From NCBI GenBank assembly GCA_003563255.1, contig PWSL01000410.1, positions 1 to 13,980 of the forward strand: 13,980 bases of DNA, read 5' to 3'. The stretch is from Desulfonatronospira sp. Lineage in GTDB: Bacteria; Desulfobacterota; Desulfovibrionia; Desulfovibrionales; Desulfonatronovibrionaceae. Below the pieces are notes generated by a model. That model searched no databases. It was not told where the DNA came from and was given only the letters and a program-made list of their open reading frames with translations. This document shows positions 1 to 6,437 of the stretch, piece by piece; position 1 is the stretch's first letter, and the number at the start of each line of letters is the position of its first letter. A program made the translations under genes and the position numbers.

Positions 1-1
1 A

Positions 2-145
2 GTTGATCCTTTGGGCAAAGGCGACCACATCGCCCAAGGGGCAGAGAAGGCCTTATTGAACATGATTGATGAATTCCTTTACACTTCGCGTCAAGCGCGA
101 AATGTAAACATCATCTTTACACATCGCGTCAAGCGCGAAGTGTAA
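2..145 (+). CDS. C-terminal end of an unidentified protein (partial)
   Basis: Frame 2 of the plus strand is open from the left edge to a TAA at 143-145, giving 47 residues that begin VDPLGKGDHIAQGAEKALL. The other two plus frames are broken by stops within the first 75 bases. The first 25 or so residues look like a normal protein end, with an amphipathic helix around AEKALLNMIDEF. The last 20 or so residues are encoded by the 38-bp palindromic repeat, so the repeat array may have been added to the end of an older gene and supplied a new stop. I do not recognise the family. It is the only apparent plus-strand gene in the window. It could also be a chance open frame. Confidence 0.35.
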   Translation, partial: VDPLGKGDHIAQGAEKALLNMIDEFLYTSRQARNVNIIFTHRVKREV

Positions 146-184
146 ACATCATCTTTACATATCGGGTCAAGCGCGAAGTGTGAA
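78..184. repeat. Three tandem copies of a 38-bp palindromic repeat
   Basis: Units at 78-108, 116-146 and 154-184 repeat every 38 bp. Each is a 31-nt imperfect palindrome: arm TTTACACTTCGCG, loop TCAAG, arm CGCGAAATGTAAA. Units are joined by a constant 7-nt CATCATC. The third copy has drifted (TCGGG for TCGCG, and TGTGAA at the end). A fourth, solitary copy lies at 3386-3416. Constant linkers exclude CRISPR spacers. No T-run follows, so this is not an obvious terminator. Confidence 0.85.
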
Positions 185-280
185 GATGCTTGCTTGTCAA
201 TCACAATGAGAATTGAGAATATTGTATACTGACCTGCGTGAAATACCCAGACGCCGGGCTATCTCGGTCTTCTTCACGCG

Positions 281-385
281 GTTCATGGTTCGGCATCTGC
301 GCTGCGGTTCTTAGTTCCTGGTTCGGCTTCGCCGCTGTTCCTGGTTCGTGGTTCCTGGTTAACGAAGAACGAGGAACTGTTCCTG
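281..385. repeat. Low-complexity GGTTCCTGGTTC-type intergenic repeat
   Basis: The stretch is built from variants of a short unit, GTTCCTGGTTC or GTTCATGGTTCG, repeated six or more times with small interruptions, then its inverse (GAAGAACGAGGAAC). Reading frames through it give only N-H-E-P and N-Q-E-L type peptides, so I do not call a gene. A shorter run of the same unit lies at 12229-12258 and a related one at 9361-9390, so it is a dispersed intergenic repeat of this genome. I see nothing else in 185-436. Confidence 0.7.
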
Positions 386-436
386 TACTCAAATTGAGGG
401 TTAAAGGTTCAAGATTACCATAGCTTATCCCTCAAT

Positions 437-898
437 CTACAATCCTGCTGCTTTTAAAAATCTTGCTGCCACCGCATGGGGAGCAATGAGCTTTTTGATT
501 GGCATGGAGAGTTCCAGACGCCCCTCCTGTTCAAAGGCACTGTTCTCATATGCAGTCACCAGGACCTGTTCATAAGCCTGGCGCAGGTTCAAAAAAGACT
601 CTTCCACCTCGGGGTAGAGCCTGGTTTCCCGCATGGGAAGTGTCAGAACTTCTTCCAGTTGCTCTGTTTTATGTGAAGGTGTAAAAATATCATAGTATTC
701 GGTCTCATAGCCAGGTGCCAGTTCGTTGGTCCCTGGCCACGCATGAGCCTGCCATGAATCCACAGGCTTTGGTATACTGCTGGATATTCTGACCATAGGC
801 ACTGCCAGATCCTTTTCAAAGTCTTCCAGCCGCACCTTATAACGCAGTTTAGGCCGCATATGGCCTGACTTCTTAATGATCTTCCACTCAAGGATCAT
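437..898 (-). CDS. Hypothetical protein, third gene of the MoxR/VWA cassette
   Basis: This 153-residue protein has no signal peptide and no membrane segment, so it is probably cytoplasmic. It starts at an ATG preceded by AAGGGGGAAGC, a good ribosome binding site, and lies 38 bp after the VWA gene in the same direction, which suggests one transcript. The N-terminal half is basic (KKSGHMRPKLRYKVR) and the C-terminal half is helical with acidic stretches. I do not recognise the family. From context it is a candidate partner of the MoxR/VWA pair. With the MoxR gene truncated upstream, the protein may no longer have a working partner. Confidence 0.7.
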   Translation of the reverse strand: MILEWKIIKKSGHMRPKLRYKVRLEDFEKDLAVPMVRISSSIPKPVDSWQAHAWPGTNELAPGYETEYYDIFTPSHKTEQLEEVLTLPMRETRLYPEVEESFLNLRQAYEQVLVTAYENSAFEQEGRLELSMPIKKLIAPHAVAARFLKAAGL

Positions 899-936
899 GC
901 TTCCCCCTTTTAACTTGAGAAAAATGTTGTCAGAGT

Positions 937-2244
937 TCAGTTGATTGAAAGAACACGGCCAAAGGGTGGTCTGCTGTCAAGCCTTCCAGTACAGGCCCAC
1001 AGCACCGGATAAGCGGGCTGGACCGGAAAACGGCTGCAGGCCAGGTCGGTCAGATATACAAGACACATGGGCTGGGGCACATGCTTTTCAACCCAGTCAA
1101 ATACCGGCCTGAAATCCGTTCCTCCGCCGCCGGTAAACGCAATCTTCAGGGGAAAATCCTCCCTGCGCACGAATGATGATCCATTGACCCTGGCATCACA
1201 GTAAATTAAATGCGCTCCCATTGTACACACATCCAGAATTGCTGAAAGCTCGGCACTGAACCGGTCCAGTTCCGGCCCGGAGATGCTGCCTGAGGTATCC
1301 ACTGCCACCACCATCTCCCTGGGATCATGACTGCGCATGGAAGGCAGATAAATGCCTTGATGCACAAACCTGCGATTGGGCGGAGTCCATGAATAGTTTT
1401 GCCTGACAGAATCCAGAATGAAGCGGCTCAGGATTTCCCGCCAGTCAAGCACAGGGCTCAGGATCTCCTGAATCATCCTGGCCAGTTCCCCTGGAAGATC
1501 TCCCATGGATCTGGCAGCAGAAGCTGCCCGGGCCAGGCTGATTTTCCACTGTTCCTCATGATTTTTGCCCTGGTCAGGGTCAGGTGATCCGGCGTTCTGC
1601 TCTGCGTCCAGGTCCCTGACCTCTCCTGCCCCGCCCGGGTCTTTCCCGGGCTGCCGGGCGTCTTCATGGGAATTTTGCTCAGGATCCTGCCCGGAAGCAA
1701 TATCCTGCTTTTCCCGGTCCTCTGAAGGTCCGCCTGGTTTAGACCCTGTTGCACGCAGGTCCTGTGCGTCAAAGTCGTCGCCCTGGGGTTCGGCTTTTTT
1801 TTGCACTGGATTGTTTGCCCCGTTTTGCCGGCTACCGCCTTCCAGCAACCCGGAATAGATTTCCTCGGCTGTTTTGTTCCTGAGCTTTTCATCGTCCAGA
1901 TAGCCTTGAGGCAGGTCCAGTCCGGCTTCCACCAGAATCCAGTTTATGGAGTAATCGCAGGCCATGTTCCACAGCCTGGCATCTCTGCCGTTTCTGCGGA
2001 TATGATGACCGCAGGCCGGGTGGGTGACCACATGCCCCAGCAGCCCCTTGAGCTTTTCATGGGGCAGCATGTCCACATACAAGGGATTGTAGCCCAGGGT
2101 AATGCCGTCTGACCAGGCTGTATCGCAGTTGTGATCCTCCACAAGATTCATGCTTAGAGCCAGATGCCCGAAAAACGGATGATCCAGAACCAGCCTGGTC
2201 CTGGCCCGGATAATCCTTTGATAGACCTCAATGTTTCTGATCAT
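937..2244 (-). CDS. VWA-domain protein with DUF2201-type metallopeptidase-like N-terminus
   Basis: The protein has 435 residues. Residues 1-135 match the putative metallopeptidase domain seen in DUF2201/VWA-like proteins (COG3864 type): a helical start, then GHVVTHPACGHHIRR at 70-84 and the LWNMACDYSINWIL stretch at 91-104. Residues 136-232 are a polar, Q/D/E/G-rich linker. Residues 310-435 are a von Willebrand A fold with an intact MIDAS: DTSGS at 316-320, the GGGGTD loop at 372-377 and TD at 399-400. In this family such proteins are paired with MoxR AAA+ ATPases, as here, where the ATG lies 2 bp after the MoxR stop. The oddity is HVVTH where the family normally has HExxH: the catalytic Glu is Val. 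The metal-binding His residues remain, so a binding rather than proteolytic role, or decay, is possible. Confidence 0.8.
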   Translation of the reverse strand: MIRNIEVYQRIIRARTRLVLDHPFFGHLALSMNLVEDHNCDTAWSDGITLGYNPLYVDMLPHEKLKGLLGHVVTHPACGHHIRRNGRDARLWNMACDYSINWILVEAGLDLPQGYLDDEKLRNKTAEEIYSGLLEGGSRQNGANNPVQKKAEPQGDDFDAQDLRATGSKPGGPSEDREKQDIASGQDPEQNSHEDARQPGKDPGGAGEVRDLDAEQNAGSPDPDQGKNHEEQWKISLARAASAARSMGDLPGELARMIQEILSPVLDWREILSRFILDSVRQNYSWTPPNRRFVHQGIYLPSMRSHDPREMVVAVDTSGSISGPELDRFSAELSAILDVCTMGAHLIYCDARVNGSSFVRREDFPLKIAFTGGGGTDFRPVFDWVEKHVPQPMCLVYLTDLACSRFPVQPAYPVLWACTGRLDSRPPFGRVLSIN

Positions 2245-2246
2245 GG

Positions 2247-3029
2247 TTAGAGAAGTACGTCCGCGTTGGCTGTGGCCCAGCGGTTGAACTCAGGAGTGAA
2301 TACAATATCCCTGTTGGTCCTGGCAGCGTCCCGGATCAGCAGCACGCTGAACTCAGGAGGCAACCGGCGGGCATAGGCCATGACCCGGGACAGGTTGTCC
2401 AGGCTGGTCCTGGCTGACAACAGTTCACACACTGCATACAGGGTGGCCGGATCTTCAGGCACATCAGCGGTTTCAGGGGCTTCAAGCAGCTCGTCCGGAT
2501 CAGGAAGGCTCCTGAATATTTTCAGAAAACCGCAGAATTCCGTGGCAGCTCCCTGGCCCACCATTCCGGCAATGAACTCCAGTTCTGGAAACTGAGAATT
2601 TATACCTTTCATAGCCTCTGAGACAAAGGACCATGACCTGGGAGTGGGAAAAGCCCGATCATCCCTGGCAGGATCAAAGGCATGGAGTAGATTGGGTCGA
2701 AAACGGACAAAAGCACTGACCTCCGGGGAAATCCGGTATTCCTGGGCCCAGTCAAGCCATTCATCCACGTCCACTTCAAAATCGAGGTGGGCAAAGCGGT
2801 TGGCCAGGGCGGAAGGCATCCTGTGGGTGACCGCCCGGTCTGTTTCCCGGTTCCCTGCTGCTATAATGCTCCAGCCATCCGGCAGAACATACTCTCCCAG
2901 ACGCCGGTCCAGGATCAACTGGTAGCACGCGGCCTGAACCAGGGGCGGTGCCGCATTCAGTTCATCAAGAAACAGGACACCCCGGCCCTGGTCCGGCAAA
3001 AAATCAGGCGGGCACCAGGAAGCGCGTTT
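2247..3029 (-). pseudogene. MoxR-family AAA+ ATPase, 5'-truncated (Walker A missing)
   Basis: The frame is open from a stop at 3066-3068 down to the stop at 2247. The first usable start is a TTG at 2999 (250 aa), but recognisable MoxR sequence begins about ten codons earlier, at RASWCPPDFLP. What remains is Walker B (GVLFLDELNAA), the AYQLILDRR-like segment (here CYQLILDRRLGEYVLPDGW), sensor 1 (IIAAGNRETDRA), the ANRF arginine-finger region and the C-terminal lid. Family members carry about 60-80 more N-terminal residues with the nucleotide-binding GxxGxGKS loop. No such loop occurs in the 350 bases upstream in any frame I checked. Without Walker A it should not hydrolyse ATP. The rest of the frame is clean, so truncation may be recent. 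Confidence 0.75.
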
Positions 3030-3065
3030 TTCACTGAGCCGGTCAGACCTTCCCGAGATTATGGG

Positions 3066-3326
3066 TTAGTTAATAAGACCACTGCTCCATGCAGCTTCAA
3101 CTGTGTGACTCGGATTAGTTGCGAACCTCCAATCATCAAGCTCGTCGGTTTCCGGCCAGGAGTTGCCTTCGGGGCAAGCAGGGTAGAAATTCCAACCATG
3201 GGTCGTGGTCAGGTCGATGTTGTTGCGGATGATGCCTTTGCCTTCATCGGCCCTGGTGGATACGTTGTTTATAAAGCCTTCAAGAGTAGTATTATACCTG
3301 GCTACAGCCGCACTATTCCACCAATA
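3066..3326 (-). pseudogene. Open-frame fragment upstream of the truncated MoxR gene
   Basis: The 355-bp gap between the MoxR remnant and the TPR gene holds an 86-codon open stretch on the minus strand, bounded by TGA (3327-3329) and TAA (3066-3068). It reads YWWNSAAVARYNTTLEGF near the start and AAWSSGLIN at the end. Composition is protein-like, rich in W and N. It lies in the same frame as MoxR, separated only by the TAA. Codons above the TGA also look plausible (MYESLLQRC), so an older longer frame may have acquired the stop. I do not recognise it. It could be the end of a gene joined to MoxR by the event that removed the MoxR 5' end, or simply non-coding sequence. Confidence 0.3.
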
Positions 3327-3385
3327 TCAGCATCTCTGCAGCAAGCTTTCGTACATGTCCGTTAAAGCTGTTACGAAAAATCTAT

Positions 3386-3416
3386 TGCACACATCGCGTC
3401 AAGCGCGAAATGTAAA
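3386..3416. repeat. Solitary fourth copy of the palindromic repeat
   Basis: This 31-nt copy (arm TGCACACATCGCG, loop TCAAG, arm CGCGAAATGTAAA) matches the units at 78-184. It lies 5 bp after the stop of the TPR gene, so it forms the 3' boundary of the long minus-strand train and could act as a transcript-end hairpin. It is not followed directly by a T-run; a T5 comes 13 nt later. Together with the left array it brackets the MoxR/VWA cassette. Confidence 0.75.
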
Positions 3417-3421
3417 CATGT

Positions 3422-4666
3422 TTATCCCCTGTCCAGGATCTCTATCCAGTACCTGGCCCGACTGCGCAGTTCCGGATCATTTTCTGCCTGGCGGAACGCT
3501 TCTCTGGCGCTGTCTAAGCGTCCTTGATGATATTGGGAGATTCCCAGCAGAAACAGGGCATCCCGGCGTGCTTTCGGGCACTGGGACTCAGTGGCGAGAC
3601 GCAAATGCTCACTGGCCTCATCCCAGTCTTCTATCTGCATGAAAATTCTGCCCAGGCGCAGCCTGCACTGGCAATTATTTTGACGCGTTAACTTTTCCTG
3701 CATGGCATTGGCTGCAAGGCGCAACTCACTGGCCTGGTGCCAGGCATCAGCCAGAATCTGATAGTATCCGGGTCTGTCCGGAATTTTTCCGTCTTCAAGA
3801 GCCTGCTGCAGAATCAAGGCTCCCTTGCGGGGCACTCCGGCCTGGCGGTAGAGCTGCGCCAGCCGGACGATGTCATCTGAGCTGTCAAACACTCCACTTT
3901 GATACCCGGCTGACAAAACAGCTGCTGCCTTATGGTCATTGCCCAGGTGCATGTGCACCCCTGCCAGGTGCTCCCAGTAGCGTCTTTCACCTGGATTACG
4001 CTCCAGGAGCACAGGCAGCCATTTTAAAAGCCCTGCATAATCATCAGCACTATGCATGGCGGCCACCAGCATTTCCATCCAACTGTCCCGGGGCTTGTCC
4101 GCATTCTGAATAGCAGCTTTCATGTGCTTAACAGCTTCCTGATAGCTTCCGGCCTGGTAATGTATCCAGGCCACTCCGGCATGCTCATCTGGGGTTAGTT
4201 CGCCAGCCATATCGGTCCACTTGCTGATCCTTTTCAGGGCCTCATCATAATATTCCAGAATAATCAGAACCTGAGCAGAATTATACAAAAGCCGGCTTCT
4301 AATGGACTTATCAATCTCATCATAGCCAAGGGCATTGTCAAAGGCGTTCAAAGCTTCCTGGTGACGGCCTGATTCACTAAGCAGGTATCCGCGCATCTGC
4401 CAGGCGGAAACCAGCGTGTGGGGATCATTGCTGAACCTGTCTATAACCTGCAATAAAATTGTGTCTGCATCTTCCCATTTTTGTTCACCCACAAGCTCTC
4501 TTGCCTCATTGAGCGCATTGAATGCTGCCTGAGGTATTGTGGCTTGTTCATTCCCGGCCTGGGCTGCGGACTGCCAGCAAAAGAGTGCAAACAAACCAAG
4601 AACAACAGACAAAAACAAGTGCCCTGATTTACCGGGTTTGCTGATGGACTTTTGGAAGGTACTCAT
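3422..4666 (-). CDS. Secreted tetratricopeptide-repeat protein of the TonB2 cluster
   Basis: The protein has 414 residues. It starts at an ATG 7 nt after GGAG. An N-terminal signal peptide or anchor (basic start, hydrophobic core LFLSVVLGLFALFCW, then SAAQA) sends it to the periplasm. The rest is an array of about ten helical hairpins with TPR spacing, for example WQMRGYLLSESGRHQEALN and WIHYQAGSYQEAVKHM. A periplasmic TPR protein is the usual last gene of Vibrio-type TonB2/TtpC clusters, where it is thought to assist TonB2-dependent transport. Here it follows tonB, with a 152-bp mobile element between them. It is a scaffold by family; the partner is not visible from sequence. Confidence 0.85.
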   Translation of the reverse strand: MSTFQKSISKPGKSGHLFLSVVLGLFALFCWQSAAQAGNEQATIPQAAFNALNEARELVGEQKWEDADTILLQVIDRFSNDPHTLVSAWQMRGYLLSESGRHQEALNAFDNALGYDEIDKSIRSRLLYNSAQVLIILEYYDEALKRISKWTDMAGELTPDEHAGVAWIHYQAGSYQEAVKHMKAAIQNADKPRDSWMEMLVAAMHSADDYAGLLKWLPVLLERNPGERRYWEHLAGVHMHLGNDHKAAAVLSAGYQSGVFDSSDDIVRLAQLYRQAGVPRKGALILQQALEDGKIPDRPGYYQILADAWHQASELRLAANAMQEKLTRQNNCQCRLRLGRIFMQIEDWDEASEHLRLATESQCPKARRDALFLLGISQYHQGRLDSAREAFRQAENDPELRSRARYWIEILDRG

Positions 4667-4705
4667 ATTTTTTCTCCTGCACTATGTTTATGCGATGTCT
4701 GGCGG

Positions 4706-4857
4706 GTATCTGTTTAGCGCTTTTGAGGAAAGCAGGGGACAGGCAACTCCGGGACCCACTTGAGCATCATTTTGTGCTTAAAATGACTCATTTTCCGGGA
4801 CAAGCGGGTCCCGGAAGAGCCAGTCCCCGTGCCACATGCAAAGCGCTAAACAGATAC
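4706..4857. mobile_element. 152-bp MITE-like element E2 between tonB and the TPR gene
   Basis: Perfect 18-bp terminal inverted repeats (GTATCTGTTTAGCGCTTT at 4706-4723, its complement at 4840-4857) are flanked by a perfect 8-bp direct repeat TCTGGCGG at 4698-4705 and 4858-4865, the mark of a target-site duplication. Inside are the boxes GGGGACAGGCA (4735-4745) and AGAGCCAGTCCCC (4816-4828), and within them an inner palindrome CCGGGACCC/GGGTCCCGG (4749-4757, 4806-4814) that extends through CTTG/CAAG. There is no coding sequence. The insertion lies 4 bp beyond the tonB stop. Its RNA would fold into a long nested hairpin in the operon transcript. Confidence 0.85.
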
Positions 4858-4869
4858 TCTGGCGGGAGT

Positions 4870-5547
4870 TTAGTCATCCAGCCTGAATGATATGGTAATG
4901 GTGGCCAGAGCCGGGACCGGCTCCCCCTCTCTGGTCTGAGGGTGAAATCTCCACCTGCTTAATGCCCGGACAGCTTCCTGATCAAAAACACCGCGCCTTG
5001 GAGAGGCTTCCAGGACCTGTACATCCTTGACTGATCCATCAACATCTACGATGAACTCCAGCCTGACCCATCCGGATATACCTGCTAACTGGGCCCGCCT
5101 GGGATAGCGGGGCGGGACCTGGCTCACCGGAGTCAGGGATCTTGTGTAACGTACGGGGCCCTGGGCTGCTTCAGGACTCTGAGCCATGGGAGTCGCCGCC
5201 ACGGGCAGGTCAGCCATGCTTAGATCCGGTCGAATATTCGGAATCAGGGGATCAATGCTCAAGGCAGGAGGTTTTGGCTCCTGTGGTATGGAGGTGGCTT
5301 CCACGGGTGGGACTGGTTCAGGTTCTTCCAGAGGTTCAGGTTCATTTCTCTGGCGCTCCCTGATTACTTCATCAGGAGCATCAAGCCGAATGAATTCAGG
5401 GATAGGTGCAGATCTGTCCAGGTAAAGACTGACATCACGCTGGGAAATCAGGCCCTGCATAAGCAGAAAAAGCCCTACAGCAACTCCTATCCCCATGGTC
5501 ATGGATATTGCGTGTCTTGCAGCTGCTTTAGAAGACAGGGAATACAT
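4870..5547 (-). CDS. tonB: TonB energy-transducing protein (TonB2-like, short linker)
   Basis: TonB couples the ExbB/ExbD proton motor to outer-membrane receptors. The 225-residue protein has one membrane anchor at 14-33 (ISMTMGIGVAVGLFLLMQGL), a short P/E-rich spacer at 68-95 (EPEPLEEPEPVPP), and a C-terminal TonB domain from about 140 to 225. That domain has YPRRAQLAGISGWVRLEF, VDGSVKDVQV, the FDQEAVRALSRWRFHP helix-strand and a final ATITISFRL strand. I chose the ATG at 5547, preceded by AAAGGAAAAATAGTT. A start at 5715 would add 56 residues encoded by the adjacent mobile element and its flank, and would bury the membrane anchor. The short spacer fits TonB2 rather than classical TonB. Confidence 0.9.
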   Translation of the reverse strand: MYSLSSKAAARHAISMTMGIGVAVGLFLLMQGLISQRDVSLYLDRSAPIPEFIRLDAPDEVIRERQRNEPEPLEEPEPVPPVEATSIPQEPKPPALSIDPLIPNIRPDLSMADLPVAATPMAQSPEAAQGPVRYTRSLTPVSQVPPRYPRRAQLAGISGWVRLEFIVDVDGSVKDVQVLEASPRRGVFDQEAVRALSRWRFHPQTREGEPVPALATITISFRLDD

Positions 5548-5601
5548 AACTATTTTTCCTTTAGGCGTAGCCCTTATACCCTGATACAAAAAGGTTTTAA
5601 C

Positions 5602-5754
5602 GGGAGCATTACGCGTTTCTGACAACCAGATAGGGGACAGTCCCGAAGCCAGGGACAGTCCCCGTGCCAAGCCATGATAAACCGCTTTTAACCCCAAAAA
5701 AGCTGTGACAAACACATCATTTTTTTTCAGTTGTCAGAAACGCGTAATGCTCCC
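5602..5754. mobile_element. 153-bp MITE-like element E1 between exbD and tonB
   Basis: Perfect 24-bp terminal inverted repeats at 5602-5625 (starting GGGAGCATTACGCGTTTC) and 5731-5754 are flanked by the perfect 8-bp direct repeat GTTTTAAC at 5594-5601 and 5755-5762. The interior has GGGGACAGTCCC (5633-5644) and GGGACAGTCCCCGTGCCA (5652-5669), the latter sharing CAGTCCCCGTGCCA with element E2. There is no transposase frame. Its right end resembles the relic at 6419-6437. It separates exbD from tonB, which are normally adjacent or overlapping. Confidence 0.85.
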
Positions 5755-5827
5755 GTTTTAACAACAAAGATATAATGTTAACAAAGTAAAAATGCACAGA
5801 ATCACCCACTGTCTTTCCTTTGCGGCC

Positions 5828-5918
5828 TTTGCGAGAGACAAAGAAAAGAGGTGGCACGCTAAGCCGCTAAGTTTTAAAGTATTTCTTCTTATCGCTTTTG
5901 CGTGAGAAAAAGAATCTG
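5828..5918. repeat. Imperfect direct repeat, TTTGCG(A/T)GAGA type, in the exbD-tonB gap
   Basis: Two copies of a roughly 20-nt unit, TTTGCGAGAGACAAAGAA at 5828-5845 and TTTGCGTGAGAAAAAGAA at 5897-5914, are separated by AAGCCGCTAAG-type sequence. This resembles the dispersed 'CTTTGCG...TTAGCG' intergenic repeats common in such genomes. With E1 it fills the 402-bp gap 5548-5949. I see no gene there. Confidence 0.5.
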
Positions 5919-5949
5919 AGTTGCTGGTGTAGCCAGAACTGGGTTACTT

Positions 5950-6360
5950 TCAAGGCCGACTGGCTGCCACAGCCACGTTCTGCACCCCGGCCTGACGGAC
6001 CTGGTCCATGACCTGGATAAGAATCCCTGTCCGGGACTCCTCGTCAGCCTGAATCACCACTGATCCCTCGGGATTTTCAGCCCTGAGTCTTTCAACATTG
6101 GCCCTGACCGCCCGGATATCAACCTGACGCCCGTCTATCCAGATGGCTCCGGCATCAGACACTGCTATCATAATATTGGCCAGTTCCTGGCGCTGGGCTG
6201 TGGAAGCTGCAGGTCTGTTTATCTCAATGCCAGCTTCTTTTACAAAGGATGTGGTCACAATAAAAAATATGAGCATGATAAACACCACGTCCATCATGGA
6301 AGTCATATCTATCTGGGCGGATTCAAGTTCCATCCTCTCCCGTCTTTTTCGCAATCTCAT
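5950..6360 (-). CDS. exbD: ExbD/TolR-family proton-channel subunit
   Basis: ExbD forms the proton pathway with ExbB and drives TonB. The protein has 136 residues: a short basic cytoplasmic start (MRLRKRRERM), one membrane helix at 23-41 (MDVVFIMLIFFIVTTSF) with the conserved channel Asp at D24, and a periplasmic domain ending in the DQVRQAGVQNVAVA motif. The IDMTSMMDVVFIMLIFFIV stretch is typical of TonB2-associated ExbD. The start at 6360 lacks a good ribosome binding site (only AAGG about 12 nt upstream), and the preceding 73 bp contain a mobile-element relic that may have displaced the native signal. Confidence 0.9.
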   Translation of the reverse strand: MRLRKRRERMELESAQIDMTSMMDVVFIMLIFFIVTTSFVKEAGIEINRPAASTAQRQELANIMIAVSDAGAIWIDGRQVDIRAVRANVERLRAENPEGSVVIQADEESRTGILIQVMDQVRQAGVQNVAVAASRP

Positions 6361-6381
6361 AGATTTATTCAGCCTTTTTCA

Positions 6382-6437
6382 GGGGGTGCCTGTCACCAGT
6401 ATCAGAATGGTGCTGTTTACAAACGCGGTAATGCTAC
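6382..6437. mobile_element. Half-element relic between exbB and exbD
   Basis: The stretch 6419-6437 (ACAAACGCGGTAATGCTAC) matches the right terminal repeat of E1 (GAAACGCGTAATGCTCCC) apart from one inserted G and small changes. The stretch 6382-6397 (GGGGGTGCCTGTCACC) is the complement of the inner box seen in element E3 (GGGGACAGGCACCCCC) with one change. The other outer repeat is absent, so this is a one-sided remnant. It supplies the TAG stop of exbB at 6434-6436. Confidence 0.55.

Noticed and set aside
78..184. Short regularly spaced repeats that could suggest a CRISPR array
   Set aside because: The 7-nt linkers are constant (CATCATC), the period is only 38 bp and the unit itself is a near-complete palindrome, so there are no spacers.
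201..423. Small frames on both strands across the GGTTCCTGGTTC repeat
   Set aside because: They translate the low-complexity repeat (NHEP and NQEL peptides), a common source of false genes.
2787..3365. A 192-codon plus-strand frame across the MoxR remnant
   Set aside because: The first third is the antisense shadow of conserved MoxR coding sequence; the rest resembles no family and has no start signal.
5548..5715. Longer start for TonB at 5715
   Set aside because: The extra 56 residues come from mobile element E1 and its flank; the ATG at 5547 has its own ribosome binding site and the correct distance to the membrane anchor.
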